Assembly: GCF_030161635.1 (NCBI RefSeq)
Contig: NZ_BSUO01000001.1
Location: 2,027,199 to 2,091,198, forward strand
Source: Mobilicoccus caccae
GTDB lineage: Bacteria > Actinomycetota > Actinomycetes > Actinomycetales > Dermatophilaceae
Length of the DNA: 64,000 nt
Reading direction: 5' to 3'
Shown piece after piece: positions 9,512 through 27,167 of the stretch. The notes below the pieces were generated by a model that was given only the letters and a program-made list of their open reading frames with translations, had not been told where the DNA came from and did no database searches. Position 1 is the stretch's first letter. Each line of letters opens with the position of its first letter. Position numbers and translations under genes: made by a program.

Positions 9512-10684
9512 ATGGATCTCTCCTCGTTCACGACCCGGATGGATGCCGTCACCGTCGACGAACTGCGGGCCGGCGGCGGCTCCAAGTGGAGCCGGTACCC
9601 CGATGCGATCGGTGCCTGGATCGCGGAGATGGACTTCGGTATCGCCGAGCCCATCACCGAGGCCCTCCTGCGTTATGTGCGGTCGGGGCAGTTCGGGTAC
9701 ACCACGTTCGCCGAGCGCTCCGAGATCGCGCGCGCGTTCACCGAGTTCGCCGATCGCCGGTACGGCTGGACCGTCTCCCCGGAGACCGTCCGCCCCACCC
9801 CCGACGTCCTGTCGGTGCTCGGCGCGATGATCGACCACTTCAGCCGTCCCGGCAGCAAGATCGTCCTCCCCACGCCTGCGTACATGCCCTTCCTCACGCT
9901 CCCGGCCCTGCACGACCGCGAGGTGATCCAGGTGCCGATGCTGCGTGAGGCCGACCGGTGGCGCTTCGACCTGGACGCGCTGGCTGCGGCGTTCGACGAC
10001 GGCGGTCACATCCTCGTCCTGTGCAACCCGGTCAATCCGCTGGGTCAGGTGTTGACCCGGGAGGAGATGCTCGAGGTCGCCGACGTCGTGGAGGCGAAGG
10101 ACGGTCTGGTCTTCTCCGACGAGATCCACGCGCCGATCGTCTATCCCGGCAACACGCATCTGCCGTACGCGACGCTGGACGAGCGCACCGCGGCCCACAC
10201 GATCACGGCCACGTCGGGGTCGAAGGGGTTCAACCTCCCGGGTCTCAAGTGCGCCCAGGCGATCCTCACCAACCCCGATCACCTGACGCTGTGGAAGCGG
10301 CGGTGCGTCATGGTCGAGGAGGGGGCGTCCCGCCCGGGTCTGGCCGCGGGGATCGCGGCCTATGACGAGGGTGAGCCGTGGCTGGACACTGTGCTGGGTT
10401 ACCTCGACCGCAACCGTCAGGCGTTGACGGAGCTCACGGCGGAGCATCTGCCGGAGGCGGGGTATGTGGAGCCGCAGGGCACCTACCTGGCGCTGCTGCA
10501 CCTGCCGTCCTTGGGTGAGGACCCTTCGGCGGTACTGCGGAGTGAGGCCGGCCTGTTTCTGACGCCCGGCCCGGCCCTGGGCGACGCGGGCCGCGGTTAC
10601 GTGCGGATCAACTTCGCGACCCCGCTGCCGATCCTCACCGACATCGTCGAGCGCATCGGGAGGGTCGTGCGGGACGCGGCCTGA
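9512..10684 (+). CDS. PatB/MalY-type aminotransferase (cystathionine beta-lyase)
   Basis: A 390-residue PLP enzyme of fold type I. It has the MalY/PatB hallmarks: an N-terminal RYPDAIGAWIAEMDFGIAEP (WxAEMDF motif), the PLP ribose-phosphate region, FSDEIHAPIVYPG (Asp and His contacts) and the Schiff-base lysine in TSGSKGFNLPGLK (about residue 237). The family performs C-S beta-elimination of cystathionine or cysteine conjugates, and some members double as regulators. ATG at 9512 was chosen because homology starts there (MDLSSFTTRMDAVTVDELR); the open frame further upstream runs through the divergent promoter region. The gene is divergent from the DUF3618 operon. Confidence 0.92.
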   Translation: MDLSSFTTRMDAVTVDELRAGGGSKWSRYPDAIGAWIAEMDFGIAEPITEALLRYVRSGQFGYTTFAERSEIARAFTEFADRRYGWTVSPETVRPTPDVLSVLGAMIDHFSRPGSKIVLPTPAYMPFLTLPALHDREVIQVPMLREADRWRFDLDALAAAFDDGGHILVLCNPVNPLGQVLTREEMLEVADVVEAKDGLVFSDEIHAPIVYPGNTHLPYATLDERTAAHTITATSGSKGFNLPGLKCAQAILTNPDHLTLWKRRCVMVEEGASRPGLAAGIAAYDEGEPWLDTVLGYLDRNRQALTELTAEHLPEAGYVEPQGTYLALLHLPSLGEDPSAVLRSEAGLFLTPGPALGDAGRGYVRINFATPLPILTDIVERIGRVVRDAA

Positions 10685-10736
10685 ACCCCGACGCGATGTC
10701 CCACCTGGACGCGCGCCTGCGGGGCACGGTGAGTCG

Positions 10737-11606
10737 ATGAAGGCGGCCTCCTCGCGGGCCGGCGCGATCATCGCCGCCGGGCGGCGACACTCGGTGGGGG
10801 TGCGTCGTGACGGCACGGTGATCGCCGCGGGCCGACCCGGCGCACCGGAGTGCTCCGTGGGCGAGTGGCGGGACGTCGTCGCCGTGGCCGCCGGGAACGT
10901 CCACACCGCGACCAACACCGGACGTTCGCACACCGTCGCCCTTCGGGCCGATGGGACCGCGACAGCGATCGGGTGGAACGGCGACGGTCAGTGCGATGTC
11001 GCAGGCTGGCGCGGAATCGCGACGATCGCCGCAGGCTGGCGTCGCACGCTCGCAGCCGTGGTCGACGGGACCGTGCAGGCGGCCGGGCGCACCGGTGAAG
11101 GAGCGTGCGAGGTCGGCCGCTGGCGGGAGATCACCGCCGTCGCGGCCGGGGACTGGCACTCGGTCGGACTACGCGCCGACGGCACGGTGGTCGCGGCGGG
11201 AGTCGACAGCCGCGGGCAGTGCGACGTGGCGGGTTGGAGACGGGTCCGCGGCGTCGCCGCGGGCTACCTGCACACCATCGCCGTCACCGACGACGGGCAG
11301 GTCCTGGCCACCGGAGAGGCACGCTTCGGCCTCGCCGAGGCCACCCTCTGGCGGGACATCGTCCTCGTCGACGCGGGCAGCCGGCACGTCCTCGGTGTCG
11401 ACTCCCGAGGACGGGTTCGGGCCGCCGGTGACAACAGCCGAGGACAGTGCGACGTGTCGTCCTGGCGTGATGTGGTGGCCGTGGCCGCGGGGTCCGAACA
11501 CAGCCTCGGCCTGCGGGCGGACGGGACCGTGCTGTCCGCGGGCCGCGACGCCGACGGCCGATGTTCGGTCGAGAGGTGGCAGCTCGGGAACGGCAACGAC
11601 GCCTGA
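10737..11606 (+). CDS. RCC1-like seven-repeat beta-propeller protein
   Basis: 289 residues built almost entirely of seven RCC1-type repeats of about 38 residues, with consensus AAGxxHSxGLRADGTVxAAG then GQCDVxxWRxVxxV. The second copy carries an insertion of about 8 residues. Seven copies suit a closed seven-bladed propeller. There is no signal peptide, anchor or additional domain, so it is probably cytoplasmic and acts by protein or nucleic-acid binding; the partner is unknown. It begins 52 bases after the lyase gene in the same direction and may be cotranscribed. It converges on the nudix gene. Confidence 0.85.
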   Translation: MKAASSRAGAIIAAGRRHSVGVRRDGTVIAAGRPGAPECSVGEWRDVVAVAAGNVHTATNTGRSHTVALRADGTATAIGWNGDGQCDVAGWRGIATIAAGWRRTLAAVVDGTVQAAGRTGEGACEVGRWREITAVAAGDWHSVGLRADGTVVAAGVDSRGQCDVAGWRRVRGVAAGYLHTIAVTDDGQVLATGEARFGLAEATLWRDIVLVDAGSRHVLGVDSRGRVRAAGDNSRGQCDVSSWRDVVAVAAGSEHSLGLRADGTVLSAGRDADGRCSVERWQLGNGNDA

Positions 11607-11642
11607 TGCGTCCGGAGGCCGCCGTCCGCAGACCGACCCGGG

Positions 11643-12316
11643 TCAGCGGAACCTCGGATGCGCGGGCCACGGTGCGTCGGTCGGACGCAGCGTCACCCAG
11701 CCGGCCTGCTTGGCGCCGTACGCCGCCATGATGCCGACGACGGCGCCGGCGTTGCCGATGCGCCCCGCGAGGACGGCCGCGAACGCCTCACCGAGGTCGA
11801 CCCAGGCGTAGGGCATGTCGGCCTCCTCGCCTTCGCGCTGGTGGCGTTCGTCCTCGGGCACCTCGGAGAGGTCACGGGCGACGAAGACGCGGATGGCCTC
11901 CGACATCGCACCGGCTGAGGGGTGGAAGTCCACCAGGGTGTGCCACGTCTCCGCCCGCAGGTCCGCCTCTTCGGCGAGTTCGCGCGCGGCCGCCGTGGCC
12001 GGGTGCTCCCCTCCACGTCGAGCAGCCCGGCGGGCAACTCCCACTCCGTCGTGCCGATCGGGTGCCGGTACTGCTTGATGAGCAGCACTTCGTGGTGTCC
12101 GTCGCCGCACGCGCGGGGGCGGAGGGCGACGACGACCACGGCGCCGGGGTGTTCGATGAATTCGCGATCGACGACGCCGCCGGCGCCGAGGTCGACGGTG
12201 TCGCGGCGGACGTCCCACACCATGCCTTCGTACACGGTGCGTGTGCCGCGTACGGGTTTGGCCTCACGGTCGTCGGCGAGGTCGACCCCGCGGACCACCT
12301 GTGCGTCGAGACTCAT
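11643..12316 (-). CDS. Nudix hydrolase, ADP-ribose pyrophosphatase type (frame broken)
   Basis: About 224 residues once one base is restored. The N-terminal part (MSLDAQVVRG, then VYEGMVWDVRRDTVDL) and the C-terminal part lie in different frames. They join inside the nudix box at the CCCC run 12008-12011: adding one base gives GLLDVEGEHPATAAARELAE followed by EADL, a proper GX5EX7REUXEEXGU box. The family hydrolyses ADP-ribose to AMP and ribose-5-phosphate. Its ATG directly abuts the pyrG stop. The same pyrG-nudix pair is found in mycobacteria, which supports an intact gene with a sequence error. Confidence 0.85.
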
Positions 12317-15741
<3,425 letters not shown>

Positions 15742-15747
15742 GCCGCC

Positions 15748-15770
15748 AGACTACGGACCCCCACCGACAC
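15748..15770 (-). promoter_or_regulatory. PafBC-type DNA-damage promoter of recN
   Basis: Reading toward recN: GTGTCGGTG (15762-15770), 8 bases, then TAGTCT (15748-15753), then 6 bases to the ATG. It matches the actinobacterial RecA-independent damage promoter TTGTCRGTG-N8-TAnnnT with one mismatch in the first box. recN is an expected member of a DNA-damage regulon. Confidence 0.65.
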
Positions 15771-15873
15771 CCGCCGGACTCCCTGGCCCCACACGCGGAA
15801 ACGGGGCACCGGCCCACCCGGGCCGAACGGTGGGAGGGGTGACCACGGGAGGGATGGCCGGCGGCCGGGGTGC

Positions 15874-16278
15874 TCACTGCTCCTGGTCGGCGGCCAGTTC
15901 CTCCGGAGAGCGCAGGATGCAGAACTCGTTCCCCTCGGGGTCGGCCAGGACGACCCATCCTGTGCCGGGGCCGTAGATCCCGCGGTGGTCGGCGACCTCG
16001 GTGGCCCCGAGCGCGAGGACGCGCGCGATCTCCTCGTCCCGGGTGCCGGCGCGCGGTCGCAGGTCGAGGTGGATGCGGTTCTTCACGCTCTTCGCCTCCG
16101 GCACCTGCAGGAAGAGGACGCAGTGCCCGGAGTCGGGGTCGTGGATCGCGCACTCCTCGTGCCCCGGCTCGTTGGGATCGTCCGGGTCGTCGACGTAGCC
16201 GAGGACCGACCGCCAGAACTCCGAGAGCGTGTAGGCGTCCGCGCAGTCGATGGACGTGTGCGAGACGAAACTTGTCAT
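15874..16278 (-). CDS. Single-domain VOC (glyoxalase-like) protein
   Basis: A 134-residue VOC-fold protein. It shows KNRIHLDLRPRAGTRDEEI, the usual second-module strand, and ends VVLADPEGNEFCILRSPEE, the same ending as the two-domain protein at 3982-4704, so the two are probably paralogues. ATG at 16278 starts the homologous part (MTSFVSHTSIDCADAYTLSE) with GTGGGGG just upstream; an in-frame upstream extension lacks similarity. The substrate is unknown. The gene interrupts the conserved nadK-recN pair. Confidence 0.82.
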   Translation of the reverse strand: MTSFVSHTSIDCADAYTLSEFWRSVLGYVDDPDDPNEPGHEECAIHDPDSGHCVLFLQVPEAKSVKNRIHLDLRPRAGTRDEEIARVLALGATEVADHRGIYGPGTGWVVLADPEGNEFCILRSPEELAADQEQ

Positions 16279-16415
16279 CCCCCACGAGAACCCGCGCAGA
16301 GGTGAGGGCGCAAGTGAGAAAACGCCCCGCACACCCGGCGAGGCGACACCACCTCAGACCCGCCTCGGACCGGAGGGTGAGAGAGATCCGTGGTGAGAGA
16401 TCAGGAGTGAGGGGG

Positions 16416-17315
16416 TCAGTGGCCGTGTCGTCGTCGGCCGCGCCAGCCCTCGACCGGCAGGTCGAACTTCTCCACGAGCCGGTCGGCGAAGAGCGAGTCC
16501 GACAGGCGCGCGAGGCGCACCGGGCGCCGGCCGTGCGAGACCTCGATGCGGGCGTCGTCGGGCAGGTCCACCGGGCGCGCGCCGTCGCACCACATCACCG
16601 CGCGCCCCATCGTCGCGGGCACCAGCTCGACGGCCACCTGCGTCCGGGGTCCGACCACGAGGGGCCGGGCGAACAGGGCGTGCGCCGAGATGGGCACGAG
16701 CAGCATGGCGTCGACGTTCGGCCACATGACGGGCCCGCCGGCCGAGAACGCGTACGCGGTCGACCCGCTCGGCGTCGAGACGATCACGCCGTCGCATCCC
16801 CACGTCGAGATCGGTCGGCCGTCGACCTCGAGGGTGAGCTCCAGCATGCGCTCGCGTTCGGCCTTCTCGACCGTCACCTCGTTGAGCGCCCAACTGCGGG
16901 CGATCCGGCTCTCACCGGAGTACACCGACACGTCGAGGGTCATGCGCTCCTCGACGTGGTAGTCGCCCGCCACGATGCGCTCCACCGTGGCGGCGAGGTC
17001 TTCCTGCTCGGCCTCGGCGAGAAAACCGACGTGACCGAAGTTGACGCCCAGCAGGGGGATGTCGGTGGCGCGAGCGGCCTCGGCCGCGCGCAGGATCGTC
17101 CCGTCGCCGCCGAGGACGCACACGAGCTCGCATCCACGCGCCGGTTCGTCGGGATCGGCGAGTTCGGCGTCGGCGTCCGTCATCCCGGAGGCGAGTCCGT
17201 CTGGCAGCACCACCGGCCGGACACCGGCATCCCGCAGCCGACGGGCCACGATGCGGACGATCTCCTGCAGGTCGGGACGGCCGGGGCGGACGAACAGGAG
17301 GATACGGCGCGTCAC
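16416..17315 (-). CDS. nadK: NAD kinase
   Basis: 299 residues; phosphorylates NAD to NADP with ATP or polyphosphate. The GGDGT motif (VCVLGGDGTILRAAE, about residue 65-80) holds the catalytic Asp. The NE/D motif appears in ALNEVTVEK and the glycine-rich substrate loop in VSTPSGSTAYAFSAGGP. The start ATG overlaps the tlyA stop (ATGA), so the two are translationally coupled, as in the mycobacterial tlyA-ppnK-recN cluster. The tail is strongly basic (RGRRRHGH). Confidence 0.97.
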   Translation of the reverse strand: MTRRILLFVRPGRPDLQEIVRIVARRLRDAGVRPVVLPDGLASGMTDADAELADPDEPARGCELVCVLGGDGTILRAAEAARATDIPLLGVNFGHVGFLAEAEQEDLAATVERIVAGDYHVEERMTLDVSVYSGESRIARSWALNEVTVEKAERERMLELTLEVDGRPISTWGCDGVIVSTPSGSTAYAFSAGGPVMWPNVDAMLLVPISAHALFARPLVVGPRTQVAVELVPATMGRAVMWCDGARPVDLPDDARIEVSHGRRPVRLARLSDSLFADRLVEKFDLPVEGWRGRRRHGH

Positions 17316-18117
17316 TCCGCCTCCTCATCGGTCATCTCGCGGGCCCGGGCGTGGACCTCGTCGGTGTGAAGGACCGCGCTCCCGCACGTCCAGAGTAGGT
17401 ACTCGTGGTTGCCCGTGGTCCCCGGAGTGGGGCTCGCGAGCAGTCCCGACGGCGCGAGCCCCGCGGTGCGGAGCGTCTCCGTGACGGTGATCACAGCATC
17501 TCGCCGGTCCGCGGCGGACCTCACCACGCCCGACTTGCCGAGGCGCCGACGCCCGACCTCGAACTGTGGTTTGACGAGGACGACCGCCTGTCCCGAGGGC
17601 TTCAACAACGACCGCAGGGTGTCCGCGATCAGCGTGAGCGAGATGAAGCTGAGGTCGGCGACGACGACGTCGACCGGCTCGAGATCCTCCGGCCCGACCG
17701 TGCGGATGCTCACCCCCGAGCGTTCCTCGACGCGGGGATCGAGCCGCACCGCCGGCGCCAACTGGTCGTGGCCCACGTCGAGGGCGACGACGTGCTCGGC
17801 GCCCAGTTCGAGCAGCACCTGGGTGAACCCACCCGTCGAGGCGCCCACGTCGAGACACCGCGCCCCCGCACCGAGGCGGCGAATTCGGGAAAGGCCTCGG
17901 TGGCGGCCACGAGTTTCATCGCGGCGCGTCCCACCCACCGCGACGCATCGTCGGTGCGCACCTCCACGACGGACCCCGGACGCACCTGAACCGCGGGCCG
18001 CGTCGCGACCCGCCCGTCGACCGTGACCAGTCCCCCGGCGACGAGATCTCGGGCCTGTCCTCTCGACCTGGCCCGACCCGTCTCGACGAGATGGACGTCG
18101 AGCCTGACGCCGCTCAC
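17312..18117 (-). CDS. tlyA: TlyA family rRNA 2'-O-methyltransferase (frame broken)
   Basis: 268 residues after restoring one base. The N-terminal S4 RNA-binding domain (RLDVHLVETGRARSRGQARD, then LVAGGLVTVDGR) and the C-terminal Rossmann methyltransferase (ARCLDVGASTGGFTQVLLEL; later VKPQFEVGR) are in different frames. They meet near 17875, where changing GCCTC to GCCCTC joins them. TlyA 2'-O-methylates 16S and 23S rRNA, and its loss gives capreomycin resistance in mycobacteria. GTG at 18117 overlaps the upstream stop (GTGA). The intact flanks favour a sequence error over a true loss. Confidence 0.88.
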
Positions 18118-18350
18118 CGGCCGCCCGCGCGCCCGAGGCGGTCGCGCAACCGGCCGTGGACCTGCTCCGCGGCCTCGAGCACGGCGTCCAGGTCCTCGGG
18201 TGCGACGGCATCGAGGCGGGCGAGCGCCTCCTCCATGTCGCGCGAGTCCTGGCCACCGGCCGGGCCGGGCCGAGCCGTGCCGGGCTGTGGAGCGGGTGGC
18301 TGTGGAACGGCGGGCCGTGGCGGTGCGGGATGTGGGGTCGGGTCGTTCAC
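18114..18350 (-). CDS. Small Pro-rich protein between HAD phosphatase and tlyA
   Basis: 78 residues. The first 30 are Pro/Ala-rich (HPAPPRPAVPQPPAPQPG). The rest is helical (MEEALARLDAVAPEDLDAVL, then EAAEQVHGRLRDRL). GTG at 18350 and the stop at 18114 both use GTGA overlaps, so it is translated as part of the HAD-tlyA-nadK operon. The position equals that of the small Rv1693-type gene of mycobacteria. The function is unknown. Confidence 0.75.
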   Translation of the reverse strand: MNDPTPHPAPPRPAVPQPPAPQPGTARPGPAGGQDSRDMEEALARLDAVAPEDLDAVLEAAEQVHGRLRDRLGRAGGR

Positions 18351-19383
18351 GAGTCCCCCTCGTGGATCCAGGAGTCGACATCGGGCCAGGTGGGCAGGGT
18401 GGCGCCCCCATCCACATGATGGACCCCCGCAGCGACGATCGCGCGGAGGCGTTCGGAGGCGGAGCCCCGCTGCCCCAGCACGATGGCCCGGGAGGACACG
18501 GATGCCCGCGCGCCTCCGCACGTGGCCACCACGTCCTGCTCGCCCTCGGTGACGTGCGCGGGCTCGTAGGGTTCGTGCAACACGCGCAGATCGCGGCCGA
18601 GGAAGGTCGGACGATGCTCGGGGCCGGCGAGGATGACGTCCTGGGGACCGTTCACGCCGGTGAGGACGAACAGGCTGTCCATCCCGGTCCGGACCGCTCC
18701 CTCGATGTCGGTGTCGAGGCGGTCTCCGATCGCCAGGCTCTCCGACGGCGCGCAGCCCAGTCGTTCGGCGCACCGCAGGTACAGCGGCGGGTGGGGCTTG
18801 CCCACGACCTCGGGGTCGATCGCGACCGCGCGACGCACCGCCTCGACCAGGGAGCCGTTGCCGGGGGCGATGCCCCGGTCGGTGGGCACGGTGGAGTCGG
18901 CGTTGGTCGCCACCCACAGCGCGCCCTGCTGGATCGCGAACGCGGCCTCGGCGAGGTCGGTCCAGGCGACGTCCCGGCCGAACCCCTGGAGGACGGCGAC
19001 CGGCCTCTCGCGGTCGCTGCGGCCTGCGATGTCGGCCGTCCGCACCGGCGTGAGGCCCTCGTTCGTCAGGGCCAGTGCCACGCCCTCCCCGCCGACGGCC
19101 AGGACCTCGCTGCCATCCCAGAGGAGTTCGGCGAGCCGTTTGGCACCGGCCATGGCACTGGTCACCACGTCGTCGGGGTCGAGCTCGATGCCGAGTTCGC
19201 GCAGGTGGTCGACCACCTCCGCCGGGGGCGCGAGGCGTTGTTCGTGGCGTAGATGATCCCTACGTCCTTCGCCCTGGCCGCCATGAGCGCGTCCACGGCG
19301 TGCGGGACGGCGCCACCACCGCGGTAGACCACTCCGTCGAGGTCGCAGACGAGCCCCCGGTAGCCGCGCAGGAGCGTGCTCAC
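18347..19383 (-). CDS. HAD-IIA (NagD-like) phosphatase (frame broken)
   Basis: 345 residues after repair. The N-terminus carries the HAD nucleophile motif GLVCDLDGVVYRGGGAVPHA and motif II (IIYATNNASRP). The remainder, in another frame, has the C2-cap and motif III/IV (VGKPHPPLYLRCAERLG; LAIGDRLDTDIEGA). The frames join at the GGGGG run 19224-19228 (plus strand): one extra base gives ASRPPAEVVDHLRELGIELD. The family dephosphorylates small sugar or nucleotide phosphates. GTG at 19383 has GGGGAG upstream. The order TPR-HAD-small-tlyA-nadK-recN is that of Rv1691-Rv1696. Confidence 0.87.
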
Positions 19384-19384
19384 G

Positions 19385-21390
19385 TCACTTCTCCCCGCCG
19401 GGCGCGAGCCTTCCTCGGTGTCGGCCTGCGCGCCCGGGTCCTCCGGCGAGGCGTGTGACTCCCCGCCGCGGTCGGTGGAGTCGGCGTCGGCGGGATCCGC
19501 CGCGCCGAGACCTTCGCCGTCCCCGGCCGTGTCACCTGCCGGGTCCGGGTCGGCAGCCTCCGCGGTCCCGTCCACGTCGGCATTCTCCTCGGAGACCGAG
19601 TCGGGGCCGGCGAGATCGCTGTCGTCGTCCTCCTCGACGTCGTCCATGAGGTCGACGACCACGGTTCCGTCGAGTTCGTCGAGTCGTTCCCAGGCGTCGG
19701 TCTGCAGATCCTCGTCGACGTCGGCCGCGTGCTGGAACCAGCGTCGCGCCTCGTCGGTGCGGCCGAGCTCGAGCAGGGCGTCGGCGTAGGCGTAGTACAT
19801 CCGGGGCGCCCAGGACTCCCGCCGCCCGGGTGTCAGGTGCGGACCCTCCAGCGTCGTCAGCGCCGCCTCGTGCTGTCCGAGGTCGCGCCGGATTCCGGAG
19901 ACGACGATGGCGATCTCGGCCCGCTCGGCCGCCGGGAGCCGTGCGGCCTCCGGGGCACGCGCGAGATCCAGTGCCTTCTCGGGACGCCCGAGCGCCCGCT
20001 CGCAGTCGATCAGGTACGGCAGCAGGTGGTGTGAGCCGGAGAGCCGGCGGGCCGTACGGAACTCGGTCAGCGCCACGTTCCAGTCGCCCTCGTGGTAGGC
20101 GACCATGCCCCGCGCTTCACGGACGGCCGGCACACGCCCGGCCCGGCGCACCGCCGCATCGGCGTGCGCACGCGCGAGGTCGACGTTCTCGTCCAGCAGC
20201 CGCGCCACCATGACGAGGTGCGCTCCGACGCCCTGCGCGTTCTCCTTGCTGAGGGTGCGCAACTCGCTCTTGACGGCGCGATCGACCTCGAGGCCGGTCA
20301 CGTCATCGTCGATCGTCAGCTCGGGGCGTGGGTCCTCGGACCGTCGGTCGATCCGGCGTGGACCGCGCGTGCCTCCGTCGCGACGCTCGTCGCGATCCCC
20401 GAACCGGTCGCCGGGGCCGGCCGATCGGCCGTCGCGGCGCGGAACACCGTCGAACCGGTCGTCCTGACGGAACGGCGGACGTCCGCCGTCACGGCGGCGA
20501 TCGTCGCCTCCGCCCCGACCCGAACCGCGGCGGTCACGATCCTCGTATCGTCCCTGGCCGGGACGTCCGCCACCGTCGTCGCGACGCTGTGGGCGACGGT
20601 CGTCGCGGCGAAAGTCCTCACGCCGGCCGCGGTCATCGCTTCGGGTGTCGTCGCTGCGACCCCTGCGGTCCCCGCCTCTCGGGTGGTCCCGGCCTCCGCG
20701 GTCTGCTCCGAACCGGTCCTCACGGGGGCCTCGTCCGTCGTCACGACGCGGACCGTCGCGGTCGTCACGACCACGGAACGGGCGCCGGTCGTCCCGGTCG
20801 TCGCGGCGCGGAGCGCGATCGTCACGGCCACGGAACGATCCGCGATCATCACGCCCGTCCCGACGAGGACCGCGGTCGTCCCGACCACGGAAGGACCCCC
20901 GGTCGTCGCGGTCGTCCCGACTCCGGAACGGACGTCGGTCATCCCGGTCGTCCCGACGTGGGGCGCGATCATCGCGGCCACGGAAGGATCCCCGGTCGTC
21001 GCGAGCGTCACGGCGCGGTCCGCGGTCCTCACGGCCACGGAACGAGCCTCTGTCGTCGCGTCCTTCCCGACGCGGACCGTCCCGGTCGTCCCGACCGCGG
21101 AACGGACGTCGGTCGTCCCGGTCGTCGCGACGGGTGGCACGGTCCTCGCGAGGTCGGAAGGAACGCCGGTCGTCTCCCTCGTTGCGGCGGGGGCCGTCTC
21201 GGCCTTCGCGGGCACGGAAGGGGCGCCGGTCGTCCGGTGCGTCCTGACGCGGTCCGCGACGGTCTCCACGGGTGTCGGGGTCGGCGTCGCGTCGAGGGCC
21301 GCGTTCGTCTCGACGCGGCTTCTCCTCGTCGGGAGTCTCGTCGGGGCGGCGACGGGGCCGGGACCAGCGCGATCCGCTGTCGTCACTCAT
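19385..21390 (-). CDS. TPR protein with giant Arg/Asp-rich disordered N-terminus (stop lost by frame break)
   Basis: About 668 residues. Residues 1-355 are low complexity, nearly only R, D, G, P, S, F, with tandem units such as DDRGSFRGRDDRAPRRD. Residues 357-590 are the conserved TPR-like part seen in Rv1691 homologues (VKSELRTLSKENAQGVGAHL; MYYAYADALLELGRTDEARR). An acidic tail follows. As given, the frame runs into the HAD gene without a stop. Adding one base in the CCCC run 19393-19396 gives a TGA one base before the HAD start codon, so I infer separate genes. ATG at 21390 has AAGGAGTCAGACG upstream. The role is unknown. Confidence 0.8.
20330..21370 (-). repeat. Coding tandem repeats of the Arg/Asp-rich segment
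   Basis: This stretch encodes imperfect tandem units of roughly 12-15 codons (variants of RDDRRPFRGRDD and RDDRGSFRGRDD). The DNA copies differ by scattered substitutions, so the array is old rather than freshly amplified. The Arg/Asp-rich composition also opens long meaningless frames on the opposite strand. Confidence 0.85.
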
Positions 21391-21521
21391 CGTCTGACTC
21401 CTTCTGTTCGGCTGTTCGGTCCGGGGCGCTTCGCCTCGCCGGGCCACTCTCGACCCTACCCCGCACGCCGATGACGGTCGGGATGGGCGTGTCCGGTCGG
21501 AAAACGGTGGCACAACGCAAG

Positions 21522-21552
21522 GAAGGGGTTCCCGATAAACGGGAACCCCTTC
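21522..21552 (-). terminator. rRNA operon terminator
   Basis: A perfect 13-bp inverted repeat (522-534 against 540-552 of the 21 kb block) with a 5-base loop lies 15 bases past the 5S 3' end on the minus strand. Confidence 0.85.
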
Positions 21553-21566
21553 ACTCACACAATTAG

Positions 21567-21684
21567 TCCGGCGGCGTCCTACTCTCCCACACCGTCCCCA
21601 GTGCAGTACCATCGGCGCTGAAAGGCTTAGCTTCCGGGTTCGGAATGGGACCGGGCGTTTCCCTCTCGCTATGACCGCCGTAAC
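21567..21684 (-). rRNA. rrf: 5S ribosomal RNA
   Basis: About 118 bases matching actinobacterial 5S rRNA. Read on the minus strand, it starts near TTACGGCGGTCATAGCGA and ends near AGGACGCCGCCGGA. The internal CCGAACCCGGAAGC loop is present. It is the last gene of the 16S-23S-5S operon. Ends are approximate to a few bases. Confidence 0.95.
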
Positions 21685-21743
21685 ACTATCGACTTATCAA
21701 CCCACACCCACACAAGGCGTGGGGGGCTGATGTATCGAGAACC

Positions 21744-21771
21744 ATACAGTGGACGCAGAACATCATCGTTG

Positions 21772-21779
<8 letters not shown>
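21744..21779 (-). other. 3' arm of the 23S precursor processing stem
   Basis: 21744-21756 and 21768-21779 are complementary to 24895-24909 and 24873-24884 on the other side of 23S, with one or two mismatches or wobble pairs. They would form the long stem that RNase III cuts to release pre-23S rRNA. The inner segment overlaps helix 1 of the mature molecule. Confidence 0.7.
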
Positions 21780-26716
<4,937 letters not shown>

Positions 26717-26938
26717 AAAAGAATCATTCAAAAATCCTGGCCAATCAATCAACAAAACATTGACGATCAACCAACAAACAATTGGCATCGATTTTTGGCA
26801 CGCTGTTGAGTTCTCAAGCATCGGATACACGCCACGTGAGCACCTTGTCGGAGGTGCGTCGGTGACGGTGGTTGTTCTCGCGATCCGGACCCAGGAGCCC
26901 TGCCCCTGTGGGGCGTTCTCGCTGCGATCCGGGTGGCA

Positions 26939-26968
26939 ACCCTACCAGACTGTTTCGGCCCGGTGCAA
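26939..26968 (-). promoter_or_regulatory. Ribosomal RNA promoter
   Basis: TTGCAC (26963-26968) and TAGGGT (26939-26944), separated by 18 bases, read toward 16S about 220 bases upstream of the mature RNA. This is a good housekeeping promoter for a high-GC actinobacterium. No second promoter was convincing. Confidence 0.65.
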
Positions 26969-27136
26969 CTCCGCGTTTTACGCTGTTCGCATGGTCTGCG
27001 GTGTCGGGTTCGTTCCTCCGTGGGACCGGCCGCTCGGCCGCTGGGCCGATCTCGTCCGTTCCTCCCTGCCGGGTGAACGTTGAGAACTCTAGGACGACCT
27101 TCGCGTGAACGCCAAATCGGCTGGTCAGAGGGCGAT

Positions 27137-27167
27137 GAGCCGGCCGGGTGCGAGGGCCGGCCGGCTC
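27137..27167 (-). terminator. Hairpin after tyrS
   Basis: A perfect 11-bp stem (27137-27147 against 27157-27167) with a 9-base loop, 8 bases past the true tyrS stop. There is no U-tract. Confidence 0.65.

Noticed and set aside
20092-21474. 460-codon plus-strand frame over the repeat region
   Set aside because: Mirror of the Arg/Asp repeats on the other strand (Val/Thr-rich). It has no start context and no recognisable domain.
19162-21612. TPR-HAD fusion protein
   Set aside because: One added base in the CCCC run at 19393 gives a stop right before a GTG with its own binding site, as in the separate mycobacterial genes.
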